Positions 51,952 to 60,550 of a DNA stretch of 64,000 nucleotides are shown here, one piece after another. A program made the translations under genes and the position numbers. Origin of the DNA: Spirosoma taeanense (GTDB taxonomy: Bacteria > Bacteroidota > Bacteroidia > Cytophagales > Spirosomataceae); assembly GCF_013127955.1 (NCBI RefSeq), contig NZ_CP053435.1, positions 1,798,001 through 1,862,000 of the forward strand, written 5' to 3'. Numbering within the stretch: the first letter of the stretch is position 1; every line of letters starts with the position of its first letter. The notes under the pieces are model-generated. The model saw nothing but the letters and a program-made list of their open reading frames with translations, was not told the DNA's origin and did no database searches.

Positions 51952-54087
51952 CTAGCGAACAAAGGCCATGGCTACGCCCCCATCCACGTTGAGCACGTTG
52001 CCCGTCGACTTGCTCAACAGACCGTTCACCAGCGCCAGACACGCGTTGGCAATGTCCTCGGGCAGGATGATCTCGTTCAGCAGCGTCCGCTTAGCGTAAT
52101 AGGCCGGCAGCTCCTCGACCGCTACGCCGTAGGCTTTGGCCCGCCCCTCAGCCCAGGCTCCGGCCCAGATCTTCGAGTCGGAGATGACCGCATCGGGGTT
52201 GACTACGTTGACCCGGATGTGGTCCTTGCCCAGCTCGGCGGCATTCAGCCGGCTCAGGTGCAGCTGAGCGGCTTTGGCCGAGCCGTAGCCGGCGTTGTTG
52301 GGGCCTGACACCAGAGCGTTCTTGCTGACAATGTTGATCACGTCGCCCCCCAGAGCCTGTTGGCGCATGATGGCAACGCCCTGCTGGGTAACCAGGAACT
52401 GGCCTTTGACCAGCACGTCATAGAGCAGGTCCCAGTCTTTCTCGGTATGGTCTTCCAGGGGTTTGGAGATGGACAGCCCGGCGCAGTTGACGACGATGTC
52501 GACTCCGCCAAAGGCCACCGCAGCCACCTGGTAGGCTTTCTGAATCGCATCGGCGCTGGTTACGTCCAGTTGGGCCGTCGTATGTGTGTCTTTACCGTAT
52601 TGCTTCCGAAACTCGTCGTTCGCTGAAGCCAGCCGGTCGGCGTCGTTGTCATTGATGACGACAACGGCCCCTTCGTTGGCAAATTTTTTGGCGATGGCCT
52701 TGCCGATGCCCCCGGCGCTGCCGGTGACCAGAGCAATCTTGCCCGAGAGGGGTTTGGGCTTGGGCATGCGCTGGAGCTTGGCTTCTTCCAGCAGCCAGTA
52801 TTCAATGTCAAACGCTTCCTGGCGCGGCAGCGACGTATATTCCGAGATAGCCTCGGCGCCTTTCATGACGTTGATGGCGTTGGTGTAGAACTCAGCGGCT
52901 ACGCGGGCGGTCTGCTTGTCCTTGGCGAAGGTGAACATACCCACCCCCGGATAGAGAATCACCACCGGGTTCGGGTCACGTATGGCGGGCGAGTTGGGAT
53001 GCTTGCAGGTTTCATAGTAAGCCTGATACATGGCCCGGTATTCGTCGAAAGCAGGCATGAGCTTTTCTCTGATGGCAACCGTATCGCTCAGGTCTTCATC
53101 CGGGGGCAGGGTCAGAACCATGGGACTGATTTTGGTGCGCAGAAAGTGGTCGGGGCAGCTCGTTCCCATCGGTGCCAGCCGGTCGAGGTCATTCGAGTTA
53201 ATGAACTCCAGCACCCGCTCGTCGTCGGTAAAGTGGCCAATCATGCGGTTCTGGCTCGAACAGAGTCCGCGCAGGGTAGGGGCCAGCCGGGCCACCTGCT
53301 GGTAACGGGAATCCTGATCAATGCTTTGCAGCCGGGCACCCCCAAAGACGGGCCGCTTTTTGCCGAAGTTATCTTCCAGATACTGCGCGCAAATTTCAAT
53401 GACGTCCAGCGTGTTTACGTAACTTTCGTAAGCTGTTTCGCCCCAGGTAAACAGGCCGTGTGAGCCGAGCATGATCCCGCGCAGGTTTGGGTTCTCGGTA
53501 ACGCACTGTTCCAGTTTCAGCCCCAGATCGAAGCCGGGCCGCTGCCAGTCGACCCAGCCAACGGTTCCGTTAAACAGCTCTTCGGTGATGCGCTTGCCGT
53601 CTTTCGAAGCCGCAATGGCAATGGCCGCGTCGGGGTGGAGGTGGTCGATATGCTTATACGGCAGAAAACCGTGCAGGGGCGTATCGATGGAAGGCGCTTT
53701 CGAAGCAAGATCGAAGATTGAATAGTTGAACAGCTCCACCATCTCGTCTTCAAACTCCAGCCCCCGATAAATCTGCTTCAGGCTACGCAGCCGGTTCATA
53801 TACAGGGCGGCCAGGCCACTGCGCGTCAGCGTACCGATGTCGCCCCCGGACCCTTTGATCCACATGACCTCGGTATCCTGACCGGTAAGGGGGTCTTTAG
53901 CGGTGGTTTTACAGGAGGTGTTACCGCCACCGTAATTTGTTAGCCGCAGATCGGCTCCGAGCAGGTTGGAGCGGTAGATCAGCAGCTCGACTTCCCGTTC
54001 GGCGGGATTGCTGCTAGCTAGTGAGGCTGCCTTGGCTTCGTCCCAAAGGTAGCTGACGTGCCGGTATTCTTTAATGGCTGATACCAT
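51952..54087 (-). CDS. rhaEW: Bifunctional rhamnulose-1-phosphate aldolase / short-chain dehydrogenase
   Basis: This is a cytosolic fusion enzyme of 711 residues. Residues 1-430 are a class II aldolase (NYGGGNTSCK, VMWIKGSGGDIGTL, TPLHGFLPYKHIDHLHPDA with the metal-binding His, LGSHGLFTWGE), expected to split L-rhamnulose-1-phosphate to DHAP and L-lactaldehyde. Residues 445-711 are an SDR dehydrogenase (VTGSAGGIGKAIAKKF, VNCAGLSISKPL, Tyr-x-x-x-Lys in GYGSAKAA, LNVDGGVAMAFVR) that would oxidise the lactaldehyde. Such fusions (RhaEW type) are known in several phyla. The isomerase and kinase of the pathway are not in the window. The divergent GntR gene at 54242 and operator-like site B suggest specific induction. 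L-fuculose-1-phosphate is an alternative substrate. Confidence 0.9.
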   Translation of the reverse strand: MVSAIKEYRHVSYLWDEAKAASLASSNPAEREVELLIYRSNLLGADLRLTNYGGGNTSCKTTAKDPLTGQDTEVMWIKGSGGDIGTLTRSGLAALYMNRLRSLKQIYRGLEFEDEMVELFNYSIFDLASKAPSIDTPLHGFLPYKHIDHLHPDAAIAIAASKDGKRITEELFNGTVGWVDWQRPGFDLGLKLEQCVTENPNLRGIMLGSHGLFTWGETAYESYVNTLDVIEICAQYLEDNFGKKRPVFGGARLQSIDQDSRYQQVARLAPTLRGLCSSQNRMIGHFTDDERVLEFINSNDLDRLAPMGTSCPDHFLRTKISPMVLTLPPDEDLSDTVAIREKLMPAFDEYRAMYQAYYETCKHPNSPAIRDPNPVVILYPGVGMFTFAKDKQTARVAAEFYTNAINVMKGAEAISEYTSLPRQEAFDIEYWLLEEAKLQRMPKPKPLSGKIALVTGSAGGIGKAIAKKFANEGAVVVINDNDADRLASANDEFRKQYGKDTHTTAQLDVTSADAIQKAYQVAAVAFGGVDIVVNCAGLSISKPLEDHTEKDWDLLYDVLVKGQFLVTQQGVAIMRQQALGGDVINIVSKNALVSGPNNAGYGSAKAAQLHLSRLNAAELGKDHIRVNVVNPDAVISDSKIWAGAWAEGRAKAYGVAVEELPAYYAKRTLLNEIILPEDIANACLALVNGLLSKSTGNVLNVDGGVAMAFVR

Positions 54088-54177
54088 GGTTAAGGGGTTG
54101 ATAGGAACGTTAAGAATTAGAACTGAATGACTTCTTTGTCTGATTCAGGCTGAAAGTAAGCGGTCGGTAAGTGGACG

Positions 54178-54200
54178 CTTTCCTATACTGTCCTATTTTA
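54178..54200. promoter_or_regulatory. candidate GntR operator in the aldolase/GntR intergenic region (site B)
   Basis: TCCTATACTG (54181-54190) and TCCTATTTTA (54191-54200) form direct repeats with a 10-bp period. The element is 91 bp upstream of the aldolase start and about 42 bp upstream of the GntR start. It matches site A (51767-51788) at 17 of 22 positions. Confidence 0.45.
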
Positions 54201-54241
54201 TTGACTATTTTGAGTATCTTTTTGTATCCAACTAATAAGTC

Positions 54242-55258
54242 ATGCTGTATAACATCAAGATCAACGACTACTCCAATACGCCCAAGTACCAGCAGATCTT
54301 TAACTCAATCGTAGAGGGTATCGAAAATCGGGATATTCTGCCGGGTGCCAAGTTGCCGTCCATTCACGAGGTGTGTGCAGAATTCGACGTGGCGAAGGGA
54401 ACCGTAGAGCGGGCTTATGAGCTTCTGAAGGAGAAAGAAATTATCGGCGCCGTAAAGGGAAAAGGCTTTTATATCAACTACACCCGAACCGGTAAGAACC
54501 TGAAAATATTTCTGCTGTTCAACAAGTTAAGCGCGCACAAAAAGATTATTTACGATTCCTTCGTCGAGGTGCTGGGACCGGGCGTGGCCATTGATTTTTT
54601 TATTTATAACAATGACTTTCGGCTATTCCGCGATTTGATTCAACGGCAGACCCGTAACCACACGCACTACGTTATTATCGGTCATTTCTTCGAAGGGGGT
54701 GAGAAAGCCGATGAACTGATCAATAGCTTACCCAAGCATAAACTGGTGATTCTGGATAAATTGCTGGAAGGCGTTTCGGGCAAATACGCGGCCGTGTTTC
54801 AGAACTTCGAGAAGGATATGTATCAGGCGCTGACGGAGGCCTTGCCGCTGCTCCGGAAATACACCACGCTCAGTATCCTGTTTCCGTCCTATACCTACCA
54901 CCCCAAGGGTATTCTGAACGGCTTCTATAAATTCTGTTTCGAGTATAATTTCACGGCCCGGGTGATTCAGGATATTCAGCAGGAGGTGATTCAGCCGTAC
55001 CAGGTGTATATCAATCTGATGGAAGAAGACCTGGTCGAACTGATAAAAAAAATAAAGCAGACAACCTATATCGTCGGCCAGGAAGTGGGCGTCTTGTCCT
55101 ATAATGAAACGCCCCTGAAAGAGTTTCTGCTGGAAGGGATTACGGTGATGTCCACCGACTTTGCGCAGATGGGCCGGACGGCGGCTCAACTGGTCCTCAG
55201 CGAAAGCGTCGAACACGTCGAAAATCCTTTTCGACTTATTGTCCGCAAATCCCTTTGA
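54242..55258 (+). CDS. GntR family regulator with periplasmic-binding-protein-like effector domain
   Basis: This is a transcription factor of 338 residues. Residues 1-75 are a GntR winged helix (YQQIFNSIVEGIENRDILPG, KLPSIHEVCAEFDVAKGTVE, AVKGKGFYI). The rest is a LacI/RbsB-like sensor domain rather than the UTRA or FadR domains common in GntR proteins (LKIFLLFNKLSAHKKIIYDS, THYVIIGHFFEGG, ITVMSTDFAQMGRTAAQLVL). This type is frequent in Bacteroidota and regulates deoxyhexose or pentose genes. It is divergent from the aldolase gene with 154 bp between starts. It probably senses rhamnose, fucose or a phosphorylated product (inference). A bidirectional terminator follows. Confidence 0.92.
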   Translation: MLYNIKINDYSNTPKYQQIFNSIVEGIENRDILPGAKLPSIHEVCAEFDVAKGTVERAYELLKEKEIIGAVKGKGFYINYTRTGKNLKIFLLFNKLSAHKKIIYDSFVEVLGPGVAIDFFIYNNDFRLFRDLIQRQTRNHTHYVIIGHFFEGGEKADELINSLPKHKLVILDKLLEGVSGKYAAVFQNFEKDMYQALTEALPLLRKYTTLSILFPSYTYHPKGILNGFYKFCFEYNFTARVIQDIQQEVIQPYQVYINLMEEDLVELIKKIKQTTYIVGQEVGVLSYNETPLKEFLLEGITVMSTDFAQMGRTAAQLVLSESVEHVENPFRLIVRKSL

Positions 55259-55274
55259 CGTAACGTCAGATAGC

Positions 55275-55308
55275 AACGAACCCCGCCTGTTTACAGGCGG
55301 GGTTCGTT
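55275..55308. terminator. bidirectional terminator between GntR and helicase genes
   Basis: A perfect 16-bp GC-rich stem has arms at 55275-55290 and 55293-55308 (core CGAACCCCGCCTG), flanked by A-rich and T-rich tails. It lies between two convergent stop codons. Confidence 0.85.
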
Positions 55309-55332
55309 CTTTAATGAGATGTCGGTAACCGG

Positions 55333-56682
55333 TTAATTATCGCCTGACTTATTGCGGGCAGGTGCGTTTCCAAAGCGCCGATTCGAATGGCCGCTACCAG
55401 CACTGGTGTTCCCTTCGCGCCGGAAGGAGCTACTACCCGACCTATCCGGGCGTCCCTGACCACCGCCACTGGTGCGGTTACCGTTCCGAGCCTGACCCTG
55501 CCGTTGAGCGGGGGCTGCGGGCGTAACGGCCGCCGTCGCAATGTCGAGCACGTAAGGGTGCTCGTTCACGACCGGAACGTTCTTGCCAATAAGTTTATGA
55601 ATATCCTTCAGATACGCCGTTTCTTCGGCATCGCAGAATGAGAGCGCAATGCCGTCGTGACCCGCCCGGCCCGTCCGCCCAATGCGGTGAACGTAGGTTT
55701 CGGGAATGTTCGGCAGTTCGTAATTAATTACGTGCGACAGCTCATCGACGTCAATACCGCGTGCGGCAATATCAGTTGCCACCAGTACCCGTGTTTCGCG
55801 GCTCTTAAAATTCGACAGGGCGCGCTGGCGGGCATTCTGTGATTTGTTACCGTGAATAGCCTCGGCCTGAATACCGGCTTTCAGTAAATCTTTAGCTACT
55901 TTGTCAGCGCCGTGTTTGGTGCGGGCAAAGACCAGAGCCGACTTGATTCGATTGTCATTCAAGACGTGAACCAGCAGCTTGCGCTTGTCTTCCTTGCTCA
56001 CAAAATACATGGCCTGCTGAATGGTGTCCGCCGTTGATGATACGGGCGTAACTTCAACTTTGGCCGGTTTATACAGGATCGTATCGGCGAGTTTGGCCAC
56101 GTCGGGCGGCATTGTTGCCGAAAAAAACAGCGACTGCCGACGCTCCGGTAGTTTAGCGATAACTTTCTTTACGTCGTGAATAAAGCCCATGTCGAGCATG
56201 CGGTCGGCCTCGTCCAGCACAAAAAACTGAACATCGCGCAGGGAAATAAACCCCTGATTCATCAGATCGAGTAGTCGTCCTGGAGTGGCAATGAGCGTAT
56301 CGACACCCGCTTTGAGCGTGTTGACCTGGGTATGCTGGGAAACACCCCCGAAAATAACCGTGTGGCGCAGGTTCAGGTGGCGACCGTAAGCCCCAAAGCT
56401 TTCGGCAATCTGAATGGCTAATTCACGCGTTGGCGTCAGAACCAGCGTCTTAATCCGACGGGGTGCCGTGGGCTGTTTACTGCGATCTTCGTTCAGCAGC
56501 TGCAGAATTGGAATTGCAAAGGCGGCCGTTTTACCGGTACCGGTCTGGGCGCAGCCCAGTAAATCCCGGCGGCTTAACAGAATCGGTATGGCTTGTTGCT
56601 GAATGGGGGTTGGGTTGGTGTATCCTTCTTCGGCGAGGGCCTTCAGGATAGGGTCAATTAATGATAAATCGGAAAATTGCAT
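55333..56682 (-). CDS. rhlE: DEAD-box ATP-dependent RNA helicase, RhlE-like
   Basis: This is a cytosolic RNA helicase of 449 residues. All core motifs are present: a Q-motif with [13 protein letters not shown], motif I AQTGTGKT, Ia PTRELA, II DEAD, III SAT, and the C-terminal lobe with [18 protein letters not shown] and [10 protein letters not shown]. From about residue 375 the tail is Gly/Arg/Asn/Ser-rich and basic ([20 protein letters not shown] and so on), typical of RhlE proteins that act in ribosome assembly, cold growth and mRNA turnover. It starts at ATG 56682 with no operon partner. It is convergent with the GntR gene. Confidence 0.94.
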   Translation of the reverse strand: MQFSDLSLIDPILKALAEEGYTNPTPIQQQAIPILLSRRDLLGCAQTGTGKTAAFAIPILQLLNEDRSKQPTAPRRIKTLVLTPTRELAIQIAESFGAYGRHLNLRHTVIFGGVSQHTQVNTLKAGVDTLIATPGRLLDLMNQGFISLRDVQFFVLDEADRMLDMGFIHDVKKVIAKLPERRQSLFFSATMPPDVAKLADTILYKPAKVEVTPVSSTADTIQQAMYFVSKEDKRKLLVHVLNDNRIKSALVFARTKHGADKVAKDLLKAGIQAEAIHGNKSQNARQRALSNFKSRETRVLVATDIAARGIDVDELSHVINYELPNIPETYVHRIGRTGRAGHDGIALSFCDAEETAYLKDIHKLIGKNVPVVNEHPYVLDIATAAVTPAAPAQRQGQARNGNRTSGGGQGRPDRSGSSSFRREGNTSAGSGHSNRRFGNAPARNKSGDN

Positions 56683-56817
56683 GTGTTAGCTGGACGTCGG
56701 CAGGCAGTGGAAGAGGTTGTTTGAAGTCCAGCGTCCAACGTCTAAATGGAAGTTATTATCTCTCTAACCGCACAGACGTAAATAAAGTGCCCCGTTCAGG
56801 GAATACAGGTTGCGGCA

Positions 56818-57591
56818 CTACTCGTAGATGCTTCCTGCGGCCGTCTCGACAATGCCTTTCGGCATTAGCCAGGCCATCAGCTTACCCACTTTATTCAGCA
56901 CGCCCGTTACGACTTCAGCCCTGCCCGTCAGCGTCGCTTCGACGGCCTGCCGGGCTACTTCGGCCGGGGTCATGTTAACGCGTTCGGCGGCTTTCCGGGC
57001 TTTCTCACCAATCTGCGCCCGAGCGCCAAAGTCAGTATCCGTCGAACCGGGACAGACGCAGGTGACTGATACAGACGAACGTTTTAAATCCTGCCGTAAT
57101 CCCCGGCTGAAACTAAGCACAAACGCTTTCGTGGCTGCGTACAGGCTCAGCCCCGGCACGGCCTGATAGGCAGCTGAACTGCCAATATTCAGGATATAGG
57201 CTTTGGACTGCTGCCGAAGCTGGGGCAGGAACAGATGACATAACTGCACAAGCGCCGTCATGTTGACACGCATCATGTCGGTATGCTGATCGATTGAGTG
57301 ATTTTCGAACGGCCCACTCAGCCCGTAGCCAGCGTTATTGACCAGCATCTGAATGGCGTATTCATTCTGGTTACACCAGTCGAAAACGCGCCGGGCCGCG
57401 TCGGGCTGGGCGAGATCAACGGCCAGGAAACTGGTTTTAACCCCGTAGGTGGTTGCCAGTCGCTGGGCGGCCTGCTGTAATAACGACTCCGACCGGGCTA
57501 CCAGCAGCAGGTCGAACTTTCGGCGGGCCAGCTCATCGGCAATGGCGAGGCCAATGCCCTTGCTGGCTCCCGTAATGAGGGCACAAGCCAT
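56818..57591 (-). CDS. Short-chain dehydrogenase/reductase (SDR)
   Basis: This is a classical SDR oxidoreductase of 257 residues from ATG 57591; the open frame runs 22 codons upstream, but MACALITGASKGIG is the natural start. The cofactor motif is TGASKGIG, the structural motif NNAGYG, and the catalytic residues are Ser in IGSSAAY and Tyr/Lys in LYAATKAF. DFGARAQIGEKARKAAE and the C-terminal LMAWLMPKGIVE resemble the DltE/YqjQ-like cytosolic reductases. Substrate unknown. It follows the dioxygenase gene on the same strand with a strong hairpin between them, so it is probably transcribed alone. Confidence 0.9.
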   Translation of the reverse strand: MACALITGASKGIGLAIADELARRKFDLLLVARSESLLQQAAQRLATTYGVKTSFLAVDLAQPDAARRVFDWCNQNEYAIQMLVNNAGYGLSGPFENHSIDQHTDMMRVNMTALVQLCHLFLPQLRQQSKAYILNIGSSAAYQAVPGLSLYAATKAFVLSFSRGLRQDLKRSSVSVTCVCPGSTDTDFGARAQIGEKARKAAERVNMTPAEVARQAVEATLTGRAEVVTGVLNKVGKLMAWLMPKGIVETAAGSIYE

Positions 57592-57617
57592 AGAAAGGTA
57601 ACGGGTTATAAACGAAG

Positions 57618-57668
57618 AAAGTCGTAGCGTTGTGGCGACCGGTTGGTCAGCCACCACGCTACGACTTT
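57618..57668 (-). terminator. terminator after the dioxygenase gene
   Basis: 19-bp arms (57618-57636 and 57650-57668, core AAAGTCGTAGCG) have one mismatch and a 13-nt loop. On the minus strand the stem runs into T-rich TTTCTTCGTTTA. It starts 15 bp after the stop at 57684. Confidence 0.78.
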
Positions 57669-57683
57669 AGAACGCTACGGCGA

Positions 57684-58499
57684 TTAGATATTGACTTTCG
57701 AGATAAACCGGTGGTAGAACGGCGTTTTGCTGTTCTCGTGCTTAGGCATGTATTTACCCGTTACGACCGGCACATACATGACCCGACGGCGGCTTGCTTC
57801 GCCCATGTACGGGGATTGCTGCGCCCGGTGCCAGAGCCGTCCGTCATGAACCGACAGGTCGCCCGCATTGATGTCGAAGCCAACCTCGTGTTTGTCGGGA
57901 TCGTTATCCACAAAATACTTCTTGCGGAACAGCATCTTGAAAAGACCCTGCTTGTGCGTACCGGGAATCACGCGCAGGCCGCCGTTTTCGTAAGGCGTTG
58001 GGTTGAGGTGGATACCCACGTTGAGCATGGGCATGATCCGCTGGCCGAGGAAGATGTCGCGGGGGCTGTCGGTATGCCAGCCCATCTGCGAAAATTTACT
58101 GTTGGGAGTCCGAACGTAGTGGTTAAGAATAAGCCCGTCTTTTTCAATTTCAGCAATACGGCCTTCGTAGGGTTGGAGAAGGTCAACAGCAGCCTGCAGG
58201 CGCGGGTCCTGCAGAAACTCATGGAGCGCGGTGCTATGCTGGGAGAGGAAGCACATCCGCTGAATCATGGGGTTACCGGCTTCATCCTGACCGAATTTAA
58301 GCGGCACACCGTTGACTTTGTCACGTCCTTCGGCCAGCCATTCTTTTTCAATGCGCTCGACCTCACTAATGAATAGCTTAACAGTTTCAGGATGGATGAA
58401 ATTACGGAAAACAATGACGCCATGTTTATTAAAAAACTGACGCTGTTCGGGGGTAATCGTTTCGCCCAACGTAAAGGGCGGCAAGTCTAATTTGCTCAT
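57684..58499 (-). CDS. Phytanoyl-CoA dioxygenase family Fe(II)/2-oxoglutarate enzyme
   Basis: This is a 271-residue PhyH-family oxygenase with a double-stranded beta-helix core. The iron ligands are readable as His142 and Asp144 in GWHTDS and His224 in DGRLWHRA; an Arg for 2-oxoglutarate lies in the following RRRVMY. There is no signal peptide. Members hydroxylate very different small molecules (phytanoyl-CoA, ectoine, secondary metabolites), and no neighbour points to a substrate here. The start ATG 58499 is 92 bp downstream of a TAGATTTG element on the minus strand, a likely -7 box. Confidence 0.9.
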   Translation of the reverse strand: MSKLDLPPFTLGETITPEQRQFFNKHGVIVFRNFIHPETVKLFISEVERIEKEWLAEGRDKVNGVPLKFGQDEAGNPMIQRMCFLSQHSTALHEFLQDPRLQAAVDLLQPYEGRIAEIEKDGLILNHYVRTPNSKFSQMGWHTDSPRDIFLGQRIMPMLNVGIHLNPTPYENGGLRVIPGTHKQGLFKMLFRKKYFVDNDPDKHEVGFDINAGDLSVHDGRLWHRAQQSPYMGEASRRRVMYVPVVTGKYMPKHENSKTPFYHRFISKVNI

Positions 58500-58591
58500 A
58501 TCGGTGGTTTACTTGTCGGGGTTCGCGTTCAGTGCCAGCCGGCAACCACATGCCGTTGCATGGCCCGCAGCCAGGGTGGTTTTATAAGCCC

Positions 58592-58599
58592 CAAATCTA
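58592..58599 (-). promoter_or_regulatory. candidate -7 element for the dioxygenase gene
   Basis: TAGATTTG on the minus strand matches TAnnTTTG exactly, about 90 bp before the ATG at 58499. No clear -33 box is seen. Confidence 0.4.
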
Positions 58600-58674
58600 C
58601 TAAATTTACAATTTTCGAATTACTTTGCCGCAATTTAATTAATGCGACTTTAATTAACGGTCATTTCTTTCGCT

Positions 58675-59814
58675 GTGCGTTCACTATGTGATAAACGGTT
58701 AATAGTTCTATTAATCAGCGGTTTAGTGCAGTCGTTTTCCCCTCTATGGGCTCAGTCGGATAGTTTGACTATACCTCATCAACTGCTGTCTTCCACGCCC
58801 GTCCGGACGCGAAATACTCTTATTTTACCAATTATAGCCCGTTCCATCGAAACCGACTGGTCGCTGGGGCTGGCGGGTTCCTTTACGTTCCGGTTCGATC
58901 GGGCCGATACCGTAACGCGTACGTCCAATAACCAGGCTTTGGTCCTGTACTCCCTGCGCCGACAGTTCATCGCGGCCGTCAACGGAACAACTTATCTGCC
59001 CGGCGAACGATATATCCTAAACCATCAACTGTCCTTTAGCTACTTTCCCGACAAGTTCTGGGGGCTGGGTAAGGATAGTCCCGAACAGAATGAGGAAGCC
59101 TATACGTTCCGGCAGTATTATTTGTATCTGCACCTGCAGCGCAGGCTTCAGGATCGTTTCTTCGCCGGACTAATCTATGAATTTCAGCGGGTGCTGGATG
59201 TTGATTACCAGCCGGGTGGTTTGCTCGATCAGCTGGATGTGCCGGGGCGGGACCCGTATCAGGTATCGGGAACGGGGCTTAGCCTGACTTACGACTCGCG
59301 TAACAATGCCTTTGCACCGGACCGGGGCGGCTTTCTGCAGATTTACGTTTCGCACTTTACGCCTTTGGTTGGTTCCGACTTTCGTTACACCAACTACGTT
59401 GTTGATTTTCGGCGGTTTATCCGGGTCTATCGGCAACAGATTCTGGCTATACAGGCGTATGGGTTCTTTAACTCGGGAGAGGTCCCACTGCGAAGTCTGG
59501 CCAGTCTGGGCGGCTCCAACAGCATGCGCGGATTTTATGACGGACGCTACCGGAGCAAAAATCAGGTCGTCGCGCAGGTAGAATACCGCGTGCCGCTGTT
59601 CTGGCGAATTGGGGCCGTCGGGTTTATGGGGGTAGGAAACGTAGGCAATTACGTCCGGGAGCTGAATCTGAGGCAGCTAAAATACTCGTATGGCGGTGGC
59701 ATTCGGGTAGCGCTTAATCGCCGGGAGCGCATCAATCTGCGGATTGATTACGGCTGGGGGCGTGGTCAGGGCACTTCAAACGGCCTGTATTTTCAGCTGG
59801 GTGAAGCGTTCTGA
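58675..59814 (+). CDS. Omp85/BamA-TamA-type outer membrane barrel protein
   Basis: This is a 379-residue outer-membrane protein made almost only of the 16-stranded surface-antigen barrel, with a signal peptide at about 8-27 (LIVLLISGLVQSFSPLWAQS). Strands such as GLSLTYDSRNNAFAPDRGGF and the diagnostic L6 loop SNSMRGFYDGRY show the Omp85 superfamily. No POTRA domains precede the barrel, so it cannot be a full BamA; short forms of this kind are common in Bacteroidota and of unknown role. The start is GTG 58675, as no in-frame ATG precedes the signal. It converges with the PAP2_C gene, 3 bp between stops. Confidence 0.85.
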   Translation: MRSLCDKRLIVLLISGLVQSFSPLWAQSDSLTIPHQLLSSTPVRTRNTLILPIIARSIETDWSLGLAGSFTFRFDRADTVTRTSNNQALVLYSLRRQFIAAVNGTTYLPGERYILNHQLSFSYFPDKFWGLGKDSPEQNEEAYTFRQYYLYLHLQRRLQDRFFAGLIYEFQRVLDVDYQPGGLLDQLDVPGRDPYQVSGTGLSLTYDSRNNAFAPDRGGFLQIYVSHFTPLVGSDFRYTNYVVDFRRFIRVYRQQILAIQAYGFFNSGEVPLRSLASLGGSNSMRGFYDGRYRSKNQVVAQVEYRVPLFWRIGAVGFMGVGNVGNYVRELNLRQLKYSYGGGIRVALNRRERINLRIDYGWGRGQGTSNGLYFQLGEAF

Positions 59815-59817
59815 AGA

Positions 59818-60489
59818 CTACGGATCAATATTCCGTTCGGCGTCGTTCCAGCCGCTTAGGGCCAGCCGCTTGCCAAGCCAGTAGAGCGGGTAGGTGAAAA
59901 CGAATGCGCCCAGTACATCGACCGTATAGTGAACGTGCTGAACAAGCAGCAGGCTCCCCACAATCAGCGATCCAATCAACGCCAGCAGCCGGTCCCACCA
60001 CTGCCGAAAGCACAGAAACATCAGAAAGATGGTGGACGTATGGCCTGAGTAGAATAAATCCTTCGTGATATACGTCTTGCCGTAAAAGGCATTGCTGATA
60101 GGGTCAATGAGCGGAATCAGGCCAACGGGCGGGTCGAGTGGTACCAGATTGATACTCAGCATCCGCGACAGACTGACGATGATATAGCTATAGACAAACA
60201 TCATGAAGACAGCCGGGCTGCGCCGGGCCCGAATAAGCAGCAGCAGCGCCGTCGCCCAGATAATCAGAAAAATAGCCAGAGAAACATCGGTCGGCGGGAG
60301 TTGATTCAGGACCCAATCATTTAGCACGGGGCCAGTATGCCGCTCGATCGTCTGAAAGAAAAAGGGGAAGGTCAGCAGTAATCCAAGGATACCCAGCAGG
60401 CCAAGGATGAATTTAGTGCGGAAAGCCGGGTGACGCCAGGCCGCCCGCCAGGCCAGATCGCCGGTTGGATCAGGAGTAAGAATCGACAT
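59818..60489 (-). CDS. PAP2_C / sphingomyelin-synthase-like membrane phosphatase
   Basis: This is a 223-residue inner-membrane protein with about five to six helices (FILGLLGILGLLLTFPFFF, SLAIFLIIWATALLLLI, VFMMFVYSYIIVSLSRML, LLALIGSLIVGSLLLVQHV). The active-site motifs of the PAP2_C branch are present: DLFYSGHTS and HYTVDVLGAF, with the two His and the Asp that form the triad. The first PAP2 motif is missing, as in sphingomyelin synthases. It probably handles phospholipid or sphingolipid head groups, which would fit Bacteroidota sphingolipids (inference). There is no operon partner. Confidence 0.85.
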   Translation of the reverse strand: MSILTPDPTGDLAWRAAWRHPAFRTKFILGLLGILGLLLTFPFFFQTIERHTGPVLNDWVLNQLPPTDVSLAIFLIIWATALLLLIRARRSPAVFMMFVYSYIIVSLSRMLSINLVPLDPPVGLIPLIDPISNAFYGKTYITKDLFYSGHTSTIFLMFLCFRQWWDRLLALIGSLIVGSLLLVQHVHYTVDVLGAFVFTYPLYWLGKRLALSGWNDAERNIDP

Positions 60490-60550
60490 TGAGTACTGGA
60501 AAAGGCCGCAAAGCTACAAACTCAAACGGGTAATAACCAGTCTTGTTTGG

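Noticed and set aside
58619..58627. TACTTTG as promoter of the Omp85-like gene
   Set aside because: The spacing is one base short of TAnnTTTG and no -33 box is present.
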